This document shows positions 38,614 through 47,278 of a stretch of 64,000 bases of DNA, piece after piece. Each line of letters begins with the position of its first letter. The first letter of the stretch is position 1. The notes under the pieces were generated by a model. That model was given only the letters and a program-made list of their open reading frames with translations. It was not told the origin of the DNA and made no database searches. The position numbers and the translations under genes are program-made. This DNA is from a virus. The stretch is from positions 1 to 64,000 of IMG/VR virus record IMGVR_UViG_3300021961_000037; one strand, given 5' to 3'.

Positions 38614-41130
38614 CTACTTTTTGCTTTCAATATTTTGGATTACATTGGTGAGAGCATCATATGCATCGCTAGGAATATCTGCGATGTCAAATATTTCAAC
38701 ACCAAATTCATTTGCTTCTGACTTGATTCCGTAGTGTTCAAGAACGGGGTCAAGTATTTCCTTAATGCCAAAGACGCTCTGTGTCTTGGCTTTCACGAGG
38801 AAACTTCCGCTTTTGAGTTCAAGTTCATTGACCCCTCCAGCGAGAAGAACTTCCTGCATCAACTTGTATGCGTCACGCAATTTCTGCATATTTCGTGCAT
38901 TTATTACGCGACCAGCCTTAACTTCAACATCTTCCTCAAGTTCTTTGACCATCTCAGCAAGCGCTGCGGCTAGGGCAGCAATCATTTCCCTGCCCCCACC
39001 ACCACAACTTCCGCCACAACCGCAACCACCACCAGGCTTTGACATGAGAGGCATCTCAATGGTTTGCCCATCTTCGTCTTCACCCTCAATAACCCAGTTG
39101 TCGTCACCAGTCATCTGCGAGATGAACTCTGGTTCTGCGTTCATGAACTCACGAAGAGCCTCGTATGCCTGCTTGTTTGCGTCCTCTTCGTCATCTGTCT
39201 CAAAGTCCGGCAAGGAACCAACAGCCATCCGTTCTGCTACTTCTTCCATCATCATTGCGTTCTTTTCCTCAGTTCCCTGATCTCCAAAAACCTCAATAAT
39301 GTCTTCCACCGTGAACGAGCCATCATCTTTGCGCCCTGCCAAGCGACGAAGTCGGTCATTCCACTCTGAGTCATTCCAAATTGAGCCGTTGGCGATTCCA
39401 CGAATCTTCTTGCGGCAATTCTTCATCCCAGGATGATGGCATCCTTCGTTCGGCCAGAGACCAGTCGTTTCGTGGTGAAGCCATGCACAGATGTTGTTCA
39501 ATGGGTACAACTCTGGATGGTTAGCAAGAATCACTCGGCATCTGCGGAATCCACCTGGCTTACGCATGATTGGACGCCAGTAGCGGAGCAAGCGCTCAAG
39601 GTTGCCTCGACGAGGACCGTACCCACGGAAACGAGCAGTGACCACTTCCTGCGGAATCAAGCCGCCAAGCGGGTCAGCCTTTTCTGGCGACTTCGGCTTC
39701 ACACCAACGGGAACCTGCGGGTCTTCATCCATGTCGTAGCGGTCTTCAAAACGACGTTCTTCGTCTGTGGTGGAAGGACCTTCGTCGCCGTTCATATTGA
39801 GAAATACCAACTTTGGCTTGACCCGTGTCGGGTCGCCGAACATGAACTTGCCGTCTTCGTAGTGGTAGGAAACGCGGAGTGTGGTGACACCCTGCTCGCC
39901 ACGGTGGTCAAAGATGACCTGGTTGGCGTCTGATTCACGAACACGAACAGCACCACCAAACCGTTTTGCAAGCGCACTTGCGAGGTTCGCCGCACGACCT
40001 AGTTCTGGCTTTGTTGCTGGAACGCTGTCGTCGTTTTCCTCGTCTGATTCTTTTTCTTTTGCTTGTTCCATCAGTCGGCTAATCATTTCCATAACGCGGC
40101 GCTTCTTAAACTGCTCCATTGCGCGGGCACGCATCATCCGCTCCACTTCGGAGCGATTCATCGCCTTCGGTGTCGGCTCCATACCCTTTGACCGGAGTTC
40201 GGCGTAGACAAACTGCTGGCATTCCTTTTTGAAAGACGGATCTGATGTCACAGCCTCAATTGCTTTGGCTTGTATGTCACCAATTTCTTCAGTCTTCTTG
40301 GAGTTTTGATAACGCTCCAGCAGCCTTCTGCCTTTTGCGGCAAGTTTGGATGCATCTTCCATGTTCTGGGGAACAGGTTCACCCCAAGCGGCTGCCGACA
40401 GTGCGAGACGTGTCGGTTTGCCGTTGTCGTCCTTCATTGGACCACTTGGGTTTGTAAAGAAACGAGTAAGGAATGAGCCCTTGCGACGCATCTTTTCTGG
40501 TGTGTCGGCGGGTCCCTTTACCCCGGGCTTGAGGTTTGAGCCCTGCGTGCGATTGAAGTGTCGTCGACCAGCGGCGGTCAAACCACCCTTGGGGTCTTTG
40601 AGTGGCTGGTCTTGCTTGATGCTGATTGTTCCCGTGAGTTGGTTTGCGCCATGCAAAACGGGTGAAACTTCGTAAAGTTCAACTTTCTTGAGAATGTTTG
40701 CTTGCCGTGCTGGGTCAAAGTCTGCCTCAAGTGTTTTGTAGCCAATTGACCATTCTTGTTCTTCCCCAAAGAACGAAACATCTGCAAATGCTTGACGTCC
40801 ACGCTCTGACTTGAGGTTGAACTGAACTCGGGCGTACATTCCGCCGATTCCAGCATTTTTCATTTTTGCTGGCAGTCTCGGGTCGGACTTCGGAACCTCG
40901 TAGATTTCTAGAACTTTTCCAATCGGTTCATTCCAGTTGTGGCCCCAAACTACGCGAGGCTTACGGCGCTTAAGGCTTTCCGTGAATGCGCCAGAGATAA
41001 TGATGTCCCCGACTGAGTCTTTGTTGCCGATACCCGCTACAAAGGCTTCAACAATTCCTTGGGCTTCGTCAACATTTACTTGCCCTTGGACTGCCTTATA
41101 TTCCGTAAGTTCGATTGCTGTGTTTGGCAT
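38614..41130 (-). CDS. Prohead protease with long C-terminal extension
   Basis: Residues 1-175 are an HK97-type (S78) prohead protease: VEAFVAGIGNKDSVGD, catalytic His64 in VVWGHNWNEPIGKV, catalytic Ser128 in EWSIGYKT, then YEVSPVLHGAN. The usual protease is about 200 residues; this protein has 838. The extension contains a helical part, a Cys/His block (CRVILANHPE, CAWLHHETTG, GCHHPGMKNC), a Gly-Cys cluster (GGGCGCGGSCGGGG) and a C-terminal coiled region that could act as scaffold. AGGAGAG precedes the ATG. It should process capsid and perhaps the modular cargo proteins. Confidence 0.88.
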   Translation of the reverse strand: MPNTAIELTEYKAVQGQVNVDEAQGIVEAFVAGIGNKDSVGDIIISGAFTESLKRRKPRVVWGHNWNEPIGKVLEIYEVPKSDPRLPAKMKNAGIGGMYARVQFNLKSERGRQAFADVSFFGEEQEWSIGYKTLEADFDPARQANILKKVELYEVSPVLHGANQLTGTISIKQDQPLKDPKGGLTAAGRRHFNRTQGSNLKPGVKGPADTPEKMRRKGSFLTRFFTNPSGPMKDDNGKPTRLALSAAAWGEPVPQNMEDASKLAAKGRRLLERYQNSKKTEEIGDIQAKAIEAVTSDPSFKKECQQFVYAELRSKGMEPTPKAMNRSEVERMMRARAMEQFKKRRVMEMISRLMEQAKEKESDEENDDSVPATKPELGRAANLASALAKRFGGAVRVRESDANQVIFDHRGEQGVTTLRVSYHYEDGKFMFGDPTRVKPKLVFLNMNGDEGPSTTDEERRFEDRYDMDEDPQVPVGVKPKSPEKADPLGGLIPQEVVTARFRGYGPRRGNLERLLRYWRPIMRKPGGFRRCRVILANHPELYPLNNICAWLHHETTGLWPNEGCHHPGMKNCRKKIRGIANGSIWNDSEWNDRLRRLAGRKDDGSFTVEDIIEVFGDQGTEEKNAMMMEEVAERMAVGSLPDFETDDEEDANKQAYEALREFMNAEPEFISQMTGDDNWVIEGEDEDGQTIEMPLMSKPGGGCGCGGSCGGGGREMIAALAAALAEMVKELEEDVEVKAGRVINARNMQKLRDAYKLMQEVLLAGGVNELELKSGSFLVKAKTQSVFGIKEILDPVLEHYGIKSEANEFGVEIFDIADIPSDAYDALTNVIQNIESKK

Positions 41131-41154
41131 GAGTCTCTCCTGTGCTCATACCAC

Positions 41155-41184
41155 AATAAACTATTTAGGTCTTCAAAAATGCAA
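41155..41184 (-). promoter_or_regulatory. Promoter before the protease gene
   Basis: TTGCAT (41184-41179), 18 bp spacer, TTTATT (41160-41155). It resembles the capsid promoter (TTGCATTTT start, 18-bp spacing). Confidence 0.45.
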
Positions 41185-41185
41185 C

Positions 41186-41219
41186 ACTTTCAGTAAAGTG
41201 TCTTTGGTTTACTGAAAGT
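41186..41219 (-). terminator. Perfect 12-bp inverted repeat after the portal gene
   Basis: ACTTTCAGTAAA (41186-41197) and TTTACTGAAAGT (41208-41219) pair around a 10-nt loop. On the minus strand it follows the portal stop and runs into GTTGCATTTTTG. It may be a terminator, or an operator given the promoter right beside it. Confidence 0.65.
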
Positions 41220-43441
41220 CAGTCAAACCTGAAGCGCAAACGGCATCTGCAGTTGTATGTAAGTGACGGCGGAGCAAGTGGGTCGCCAGGGAAGCGAAGC
41301 ATTGTTCCACCGACAGCGAAGCCTTCACCAAAGTCAACTGTCTTGCCCTCAAGGAACTGGTGAGCGGTCCTGACCTTGGAATCTTTGCGTGTGATCCATG
41401 TCTTGGTTAAACCACCAGATTCTTTTCCGGAAAGGTAGACACCAGCATTGAATGCGCTCTGTGCTTCGTGTTCCGCCATTGCGCGGCGGCGCTTGCGTAG
41501 GAGATTAATGAAAATGGCAGCCAAAGCCAGTCGTAGCAATTGCGATTTGTCTTCATCATCCCCAGATGCAAGAGCCACGAGAACCGCTGCCGCAATTTCC
41601 TCAAAAGTTGACTGATTCGCCTGTTGCATTCGCTCAATCTGCTGTTCGGCGAGTTTTTCCAGTTCTTCTTGGTCAATATTCACCGGCATGTTTGTTTTTG
41701 ATGACACATAGTCTTTTGCTTCGTTGCAGATGGCGATAATGACTGGCTTCACATCATCCGACAGTTGCTTGTTCCATACGTCAATGTCAAAGAACATGTC
41801 TGCGGTTAGAACGCCAGAAGAAAGTGCTTTGAGTGACTTCTTCCCAAATGCTTTTTCTACAACTACTCGTTGCTGTCGCTCAAAGAGACGCTCAAGTGTG
41901 CGGTCAAGAATTTCCGTCCACCTATCGGTGTCTGTGTCTGCTTTTGTTTCAACTTCTTCCATGAACTTTTGGTGGAGTTGAGATTGGATTTCCTCAAAAG
42001 CGCTGAGTTGCTGTTCTGCTGGTAGTGCGCCAGTTTCCATCGGTTGTTCTGCGCCAGTTGCGGGAGCCTCTCCTTCTGGTGCTGGAATTGGTGCTGGCGG
42101 TGCCGGCTGTGGCATTTCCGCTGCTCCGTCTTGTGGTGGTAATCCAGCCACGGGAGCATTTTGCTCGGTTCCGACCATGTCAACTGGTTGCTGTTGCTCT
42201 GGTTTGAACGCCTTCTCGGTATTTGCAATCGGAGTAAGGTTCGGATTGGAGAGAAGAGAATCCGCAAGTTCCGACTCAACTTTTTTGCGACCAGTTGACG
42301 ATCGGTACTCGTTGACAGAAATCAAACCTTGCTGGAATTCATCCATCGTGTACCGCTCTCGTTCCTGCTTCGCAAGAATGAGAATCGGAATATCCGCCGT
42401 GTCAAAGTCAACATAGTAATTGTCATCAAGTTCATCTAGCGCACGACTCAATGTATGCAGATGGGGAACCATTGTTTCCATCCAGAAAACACGAAGTTCT
42501 TCTGAGGCATTGCTGAATGTTCTTCCAGCAGCATTTCCTATAACAGACTCTGGAACTCCGAATGCTGAGAGGATTTCTTCTTTCTGGATTTGACGCAACT
42601 GAATGTACGCAGCGTCTCTCGGAGAAGCAGAAGTATCCACATAGTCAACGCCGTCTGTTGACGCAATGACACTTGTGTATCCGACACGGGAAAGATTTCC
42701 GCGGAAACGAGCCTTTAATTCTTGCTTGTCGTCTTCTTCCATGTCGCCACGAACAACGATGAGACCGCCTGGTCTGCCGTCGTTCAACAGATAGTTGCGG
42801 TTGTACAACTTCGCAAGGTTCTCAAGTTCAATTGCGATTCCCGCCGATTCCATTGGCGTGATTGACAGATATGGGTCAAGCGGATGTGGTCGTCGAACCC
42901 AACAAACATCTTCTGGCTTGAGGGTTACCTTTGTTCCGTTGCGCATATCAACTTCATAGCCAGAAACAAATTTCCTGGGGTCTGGAATTGGTGCTGTGTG
43001 TTGTGGGGGGAGGAGATGGAGACCAATGATGCGACCATCACGTCCCCGAACTTTTTCTATGAAGGCACCCCTACTGCTCATGAGCAGTTGCGATGAAAGT
43101 CTGTATCTAAAGACGAACGAGTTTTCGCCCATGTTTGTTTTTGAGTTCAGTAGTTCAACAATTGTTTCGTCTGTTGTGACTATTTCTCCACGCTGATCAT
43201 TGTCTTTGCGAAGCATGACTGGCAGGCGAGCCTGATTGCCGGCGATTGCATCAATACAGCGGAAAACCCATGTGACTTTTTGGATTCCCTCTCGGTATGC
43301 ACGCTCGATATCCCAGCCATCCCGATACGGCTTTCCAGCACGACCAGCATCAAATGCGATTGGGGCACCAGCGTTCAAAATTGATTTTTCTTCAATTCCG
43401 CTACGGATGTCCTTATTGGCGAACCCACTATTCCATGCCAT
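41219..43441 (-). CDS. Portal protein fused to a MuF-like domain
   Basis: In this 740-residue protein the N-terminal 430 residues follow the HK97 portal pattern: VTWVFRCIDAIAGNQARLPV, RGAFIEKVRGRDGRI, PLDPYLSITPMESA, EILSAFGVPESVIG. A Pro/Gln-rich linker follows. The C-terminal 270 residues end with WITRKDSKVRTAHQFLEGK and PGDPLAPPSLTYNCRCRLRF, the MuF-type minor-head ending (HxxL...PGDP...NCRC). Portal and MuF are usually separate. The portal forms the DNA channel. Its ATG overlaps the stop of a tiny membrane protein gene (TAATG). Confidence 0.9.
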   Translation of the reverse strand: MAWNSGFANKDIRSGIEEKSILNAGAPIAFDAGRAGKPYRDGWDIERAYREGIQKVTWVFRCIDAIAGNQARLPVMLRKDNDQRGEIVTTDETIVELLNSKTNMGENSFVFRYRLSSQLLMSSRGAFIEKVRGRDGRIIGLHLLPPQHTAPIPDPRKFVSGYEVDMRNGTKVTLKPEDVCWVRRPHPLDPYLSITPMESAGIAIELENLAKLYNRNYLLNDGRPGGLIVVRGDMEEDDKQELKARFRGNLSRVGYTSVIASTDGVDYVDTSASPRDAAYIQLRQIQKEEILSAFGVPESVIGNAAGRTFSNASEELRVFWMETMVPHLHTLSRALDELDDNYYVDFDTADIPILILAKQERERYTMDEFQQGLISVNEYRSSTGRKKVESELADSLLSNPNLTPIANTEKAFKPEQQQPVDMVGTEQNAPVAGLPPQDGAAEMPQPAPPAPIPAPEGEAPATGAEQPMETGALPAEQQLSAFEEIQSQLHQKFMEEVETKADTDTDRWTEILDRTLERLFERQQRVVVEKAFGKKSLKALSSGVLTADMFFDIDVWNKQLSDDVKPVIIAICNEAKDYVSSKTNMPVNIDQEELEKLAEQQIERMQQANQSTFEEIAAAVLVALASGDDEDKSQLLRLALAAIFINLLRKRRRAMAEHEAQSAFNAGVYLSGKESGGLTKTWITRKDSKVRTAHQFLEGKTVDFGEGFAVGGTMLRFPGDPLAPPSLTYNCRCRLRFRFD

Positions 43442-43617
43442 TATTCAGACCCCAACAAATATCCGAAAATTCCGCAAGTGACCCCTCCAACTATGAAGCC
43501 CGCTGGTGGGAAAATTAGAAATGAACCGACTGTCGTCCCACCAACAAATAAAACCATTAGACCATTTGCTGCGGATGAGCGGGTCAAGTACTTCCCGAGT
43601 TTTGATAATTTGTCCAT
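43441..43617 (-). CDS. Small two-helix membrane protein
   Basis: This 58-residue frame starts MDKLSKLGKYLTRSS and continues with two hydrophobic stretches (GLMVLFVGGTTVGSFLIF; GFIVGGVTCGIFGYLLG) separated by PPA. Its stop overlaps the portal start (TAATG), a strong sign of a real coupled gene. The size and topology would fit a small holin or another membrane peptide, but the position upstream of portal is unusual for a holin. Confidence 0.65.
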   Translation of the reverse strand: MDKLSKLGKYLTRSSAANGLMVLFVGGTTVGSFLIFPPAGFIVGGVTCGIFGYLLGSE

Positions 43618-43690
43618 CTAGACCGTCACCCTAGCAAAAGTAAGACTCAAACCATAGTACATTATTGGTGTTCACGAGATTGCGGAAACC

Positions 43691-44995
43691 ATGACAGACT
43701 GGAAATCAATTTTAGAATACCTCCAGCCCAAAGAACCGTCATTCTGCCCTGAGCAACCTTCCATAACTCAAAAAGTGTTTTTGAGAACATACGCATTGGA
43801 AGCATTGTTCGGTGGTGCTGCCGGTGGAGGTAAATCTTCTGCGTTGTTGATGGCTGCGTTGCAATATGTCGATGTGCCTGGCTATTCGGCGATTCTTTTC
43901 CGCCGTACTTACGCAGACCTCGCCCTTCCGGGAGCGTTGATGGATCGTTTCAGGTCGTGGATTTCGCAATATGACGATGTCCACTGGAATGCAAACAGTT
44001 ATGTTGCGACATTCCCATCTGGTGCACGTATTTCGTTTGGCTACTTGAACAATCAAAATGACTTTCTTCGTTATAAAGGTTCAGAATTTCAGTTCGTTGG
44101 CATGGATGAGGTGACGGAAATTCGTGAATCTGATTACAGGTATTTGTTCTCTCGGCTCCGCCGTCCTGCCAGTGGCGAACTTTCCAAAGTCCCCCTACGG
44201 ATGAGGGCGGCGTCAAACCCAGCCCCCAACTGGGTGAGGCAACGGTTTATCGTTGAGGGCAAGCAAGAAAGTAGAATTTTTGTACCTTCCTTCCTTACTG
44301 ATAACCCTGGAATTGATGCAGAGTCATATCGTCAGGCGCTTTCTGCTCTAGATCCGATTGAACGGCGAAGGCTTGAAATGGGTGACTGGTGGGCTACAAC
44401 GCTCGGAACCCTATTTGACAGAGCCAATTTCCCGATAATTGATTACACGGAGTTGCCCCAGATGACCAGTTCCACACGGGTGGTCAGGTACTGGGATTTG
44501 GCTTCAACTGAGCCATCAAGCAGTAATCCTGACCCCGACTGGACGGTTGGGACGATGATGCTGTTTGATAATGGAATTGCTTATGTCTTGGATGTCCGTA
44601 AAATTCGGGCAAAAGCAGACAAAGTTGAGGCATTTATTGCAAGAACAGCGGAAGAAGATGGCAAAACAGTGGCGATTCGCATGGAACAGGAGCCTGGTTC
44701 TTCGGGCAAGGCTTTGGTTGACCAGTACGCCAGATATGTGGTTCCGGGCTGGGATTTGCAGGGGGTCAGGCCGACTGGTGACAAGGTGACGAGAGCAAGA
44801 CCTTTCGCTGCCGCCGTAGCCAACGGTAATGTTCGACTGGTTAGGGGTCCGTGGATTACCGACTGGTTGGATGAGTTTTCCTCCTTTCCCGAGGCATCCA
44901 GCCATGACGACCAAGTTGACTCCGCTGTTGGGGCATTCGTATTTTTAACGGGATTGGGGTTGCCACAAAGGGGACGCGTCAGTATCATCGTCTAG
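43691..44995 (+). CDS. terL: Terminase large subunit
   Basis: The 434-residue packaging motor has an N-terminal ATPase with Walker A GGAAGGGKSS (Lys near residue 48), ILFRRTYADLALPG, Walker B FVGMDEVTE (about 136-144) and a coupling segment MRAASNP. The RNase H-like nuclease shows RYWDLAST, AIRMEQEPGSSGK and the final acidic DDQVDS. It translocates and cuts concatemeric DNA. It is divergent from the portal operon, with about 70 bp between the small membrane gene start and this ATG. Confidence 0.94.
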   Translation: MTDWKSILEYLQPKEPSFCPEQPSITQKVFLRTYALEALFGGAAGGGKSSALLMAALQYVDVPGYSAILFRRTYADLALPGALMDRFRSWISQYDDVHWNANSYVATFPSGARISFGYLNNQNDFLRYKGSEFQFVGMDEVTEIRESDYRYLFSRLRRPASGELSKVPLRMRAASNPAPNWVRQRFIVEGKQESRIFVPSFLTDNPGIDAESYRQALSALDPIERRRLEMGDWWATTLGTLFDRANFPIIDYTELPQMTSSTRVVRYWDLASTEPSSSNPDPDWTVGTMMLFDNGIAYVLDVRKIRAKADKVEAFIARTAEEDGKTVAIRMEQEPGSSGKALVDQYARYVVPGWDLQGVRPTGDKVTRARPFAAAVANGNVRLVRGPWITDWLDEFSSFPEASSHDDQVDSAVGAFVFLTGLGLPQRGRVSIIV

Positions 44996-45008
44996 CGAGT
45001 ACCAATGT

Positions 45009-45022
45009 TGCCCGAAAGGGCA
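45009..45022 (+). promoter_or_regulatory. GNRA-capped hairpin before the XRE gene
   Basis: TGCCC/GGGCA around a GAAA tetraloop, 14 nt before the ATG at 45036. There is no U-tract, so it is more likely a leader structure or regulatory site than a terminator. Confidence 0.35.
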
Positions 45023-45035
45023 GAAAGGCTAGAAG

Positions 45036-45290
45036 ATGAAAATCAAGAAAGTATCCAAGACGCAACTACGCAAAGCGTCAGAAAATAGCAGTGCTGTTAT
45101 TGCAAATTGGTTGCGAACAAATCGCCTGAAGGCTGACTTGTCGCAGGCCCAACTTGCAGACCTTGCTGGAATTGACAGGAAGACTGTCAATCGTATTGAG
45201 AACGGTCATTTTTCTCCGAACATTGACACGATGACACGCGTCGCTGTAGTCTTGGGCAAGAAAACACCATCCATCCCACTACATATCTAG
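45036..45290 (+). CDS. XRE-family helix-turn-helix regulator
   Basis: The 84-residue protein has a canonical Cro/CI-type domain: LSQAQLADLAGIDRKTVNRIENG, then FSPNIDTMTRVAVVLG. It likely binds an operator near its own gene or the terminase-portal divergent region. It has no dimerisation or peptidase domain, so it is Cro-sized. No integrase was found, so lysogeny is not implied. Confidence 0.88.
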   Translation: MKIKKVSKTQLRKASENSSAVIANWLRTNRLKADLSQAQLADLAGIDRKTVNRIENGHFSPNIDTMTRVAVVLGKKTPSIPLHI

Positions 45291-45306
45291 ACCAAGCGAG
45301 GCAACT

Positions 45307-45825
45307 ATGACTATTGAACCGTGGGAACAGTCTGACGCAACAGCGCCACTGACTGACTTCCGTCGGGCAATCATGGACTTGGGTGACCATGTGCGGAAAA
45401 TTGCTGACAGCGACAACGAGAACGATGTTATTGATGTTCTCGTGTTGCTTCATGCAATCAAAGCGGAAATCGGATTTGTTTTTTCTGAGTACCAAACATT
45501 GGTGACAGACAAAATTCCAGATTCTTCTATGGTTCGTGCCTCGAACGGTCAGACGATTGAAAAGAAGATTGGCAATGACCGCCGTTCATGGGAACATGAA
45601 AAACTTACTAGCGAAGTTTTGCGTCGTCTAAACGAAATGTCTATTGACATGGATACCGGCGAGGTAGTCATGTCCTCACAGCAAATAGCACTCAAACTGC
45701 TTGACTATCTGCAACCTTCGTATTGGCGAGTTAAGGAACTGGCAAAACTCGGAATTAACGCAGACCAATACTGTGAACTTGGAGAACTCAAGAGCAGCAT
45801 CATCATCAGAAAGGTTGATAAGTAA
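45307..45825 (+). CDS. Hypothetical protein, recombination operon
   Basis: This 172-residue helical protein has an acidic N-terminus, a central KIGNDRRSWEHEKLTSEVLR segment and a C-terminal part on helix VMSSQQIALKLLDYLQP. It overlaps the start of the Rad52-type gene by one base. The tight coupling suggests a helper of the annealing protein. No named domain was recognised. Confidence 0.75.
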   Translation: MTIEPWEQSDATAPLTDFRRAIMDLGDHVRKIADSDNENDVIDVLVLLHAIKAEIGFVFSEYQTLVTDKIPDSSMVRASNGQTIEKKIGNDRRSWEHEKLTSEVLRRLNEMSIDMDTGEVVMSSQQIALKLLDYLQPSYWRVKELAKLGINADQYCELGELKSSIIIRKVDK

Positions 45826-46514
45826 TGAGTAACCTATACCAGCAACTTTCCGAGGCATTTCCTCAGGAAATGGAAAAGACCGTAAATAAGAGCGGTACGG
45901 TTTTGACATATGTGCCAGTTAGCGAAATCATTAATCGACTAAACAAAGTTCTCGGTGTTGATAAGTGGTCATTCACCATCGTCCGTTGCGAGCGTGATGC
46001 AAACGACCCAGACTTTGTCGTTGCACATGTCCGCATTGACTGGTACCAAACCGAGTCCGCCTGCGTGTCTCGTGATGGTTTCGGTGGACAGAAAATCAAG
46101 CGCAAGAAGGATGGAACCATTATTGATCTTGGTGACGAGTTCAAGGGCGCCATCTCTGATGCATTGAAGAAGTCAGCACAAACACTCGGTGTCGGTTTGT
46201 ACCTTGCCAGAAGCGAGGATGCAATGGAAATTGAGCAGGCTATTGAGGCAAGCGCCCAAGCACAAAAAGAAACTGGGTCGCCAAAGTATTTCCAAGTAAA
46301 GGAAATGTTTGATGGTTTGAGCGAGGAAAAGAAACGAGACGTCAAAAAGTTCTGGTCCGATTACAGCGGTGGAACATCAAAGCCGTTGTCCAAAATGGTT
46401 GACGATGAACTTGATGTAATTCTGTCTGAAATAGTCCGATTGCAGTTTGACGGAGCAACCCGCATTGACCCAGCGAATGGTGCAGGCACGGACGAAAAAG
46501 CAAACGACGACTGA
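45825..46514 (+). CDS. Rad52/Sak-type single-strand annealing protein
   Basis: The N-terminal 140 residues show the Rad52/22 core: LTYVPVSEIINRLNKVLGVD, a VRIDWY strand, a DGFGG loop and DLGDEFKGAISDALKKSAQTLGVGLYL. These proteins anneal complementary single strands during recombination and concatemer formation. The C-terminal tail is acidic and could contact SSB or the next nuclease. The following gene, a RecB/Cas4-like nuclease, would supply resected ends. Confidence 0.88.
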   Translation: MSNLYQQLSEAFPQEMEKTVNKSGTVLTYVPVSEIINRLNKVLGVDKWSFTIVRCERDANDPDFVVAHVRIDWYQTESACVSRDGFGGQKIKRKKDGTIIDLGDEFKGAISDALKKSAQTLGVGLYLARSEDAMEIEQAIEASAQAQKETGSPKYFQVKEMFDGLSEEKKRDVKKFWSDYSGGTSKPLSKMVDDELDVILSEIVRLQFDGATRIDPANGAGTDEKANDD

Positions 46515-46515
46515 C

Positions 46516-47271
46516 GTGCTGACTGCTCCGGATTACCTATCGCCTAGTTCTATTTCAACATTTCATCAATGCCCACTGAAGTACAAGTACTCACGGATTG
46601 ACGGGATAAAGGAGCCGCCGACAGAAGCGACGCTTATGGGCACATTTGTCCACGAAGTATTGGAGGGTTTTTATTCACTTGCTCCGAGTGATAGAACCGT
46701 CCACTCCGCCAGAACGCTTGCGTCATCGGCATGGCAGAACTACGAGAAGGATGCATCAATAGTTCTTCGTGGCAATGTTGATTCCATCAGGGCTATGCGG
46801 TGGAGGGCATGGTGGTGTATTGAGAAGTTGATGGCGATGGAAGATGTCGCCGAGGTTCATTTTGATGGGATTGAAACTGAACTAAACGCCGAAATTGATG
46901 GAGTCAAAATCAAGGGTTTTGTTGACCGCTGGCATTTTGATGGGGATTCGATTGTCATTGGGGATTATAAAACTGGGAAAGTTCCCCGAGAACCGTACAG
47001 AGATGACAAGTTTGACCAATTGTTGATTTACGGAATTATTTTGAGTGAATCAATGGGTAAGGAGTTGAAGTCCGTTGAACTTCTGTACATAGGGCATGGT
47101 CAGAAACTTTCCAAAACCCCAACCGGCGAAGATATCGCAAGAGTTAAAAAAATGATTGTTGATACACGGGCAGAGATTGACAAACGGTGCCAAACGGAGG
47201 TATTTGAGGCTCGTCCGAGTATGCTGTGCAACTGGTGTTATTTTAAAAAAACATGTCCTGAGTGGAGTTAG
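46516..47271 (+). CDS. RecB/Cas4-like PD-(D/E)xK exonuclease
   Basis: The protein begins at the motif YLSPSSISTFHQCPLKYKY, typical of the RecB nuclease family. It continues with GTFVHEVLEGFY, then the active-site sequence GFVDRWHFDGDSIVIGDYKTGK (D...D-x-K). It ends CNWCYFKKTCPEW; together with the N-terminal Cys this gives four cysteines for an Fe-S cluster. It likely resects ends for the Rad52-type protein. The GTG at 46516 lies one base after the previous stop; earlier in-frame ATGs at 46447 and 46477 would overlap that gene. Confidence 0.87.
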   Translation: MLTAPDYLSPSSISTFHQCPLKYKYSRIDGIKEPPTEATLMGTFVHEVLEGFYSLAPSDRTVHSARTLASSAWQNYEKDASIVLRGNVDSIRAMRWRAWWCIEKLMAMEDVAEVHFDGIETELNAEIDGVKIKGFVDRWHFDGDSIVIGDYKTGKVPREPYRDDKFDQLLIYGIILSESMGKELKSVELLYIGHGQKLSKTPTGEDIARVKKMIVDTRAEIDKRCQTEVFEARPSMLCNWCYFKKTCPEWS

Positions 47272-47278
47272 TTAAAAA

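Noticed and set aside
45036-45290. XRE regulator as evidence of a temperate phage
   Set aside because: No integrase, excisionase or attachment site is seen in the window. Cro-sized regulators also occur in virulent phages.
46516-47271. Cas4-like nuclease as part of a CRISPR system
   Set aside because: No repeat-spacer array, Cas1 or Cas2 is present. The Rad52-type neighbour explains it as a recombination nuclease.
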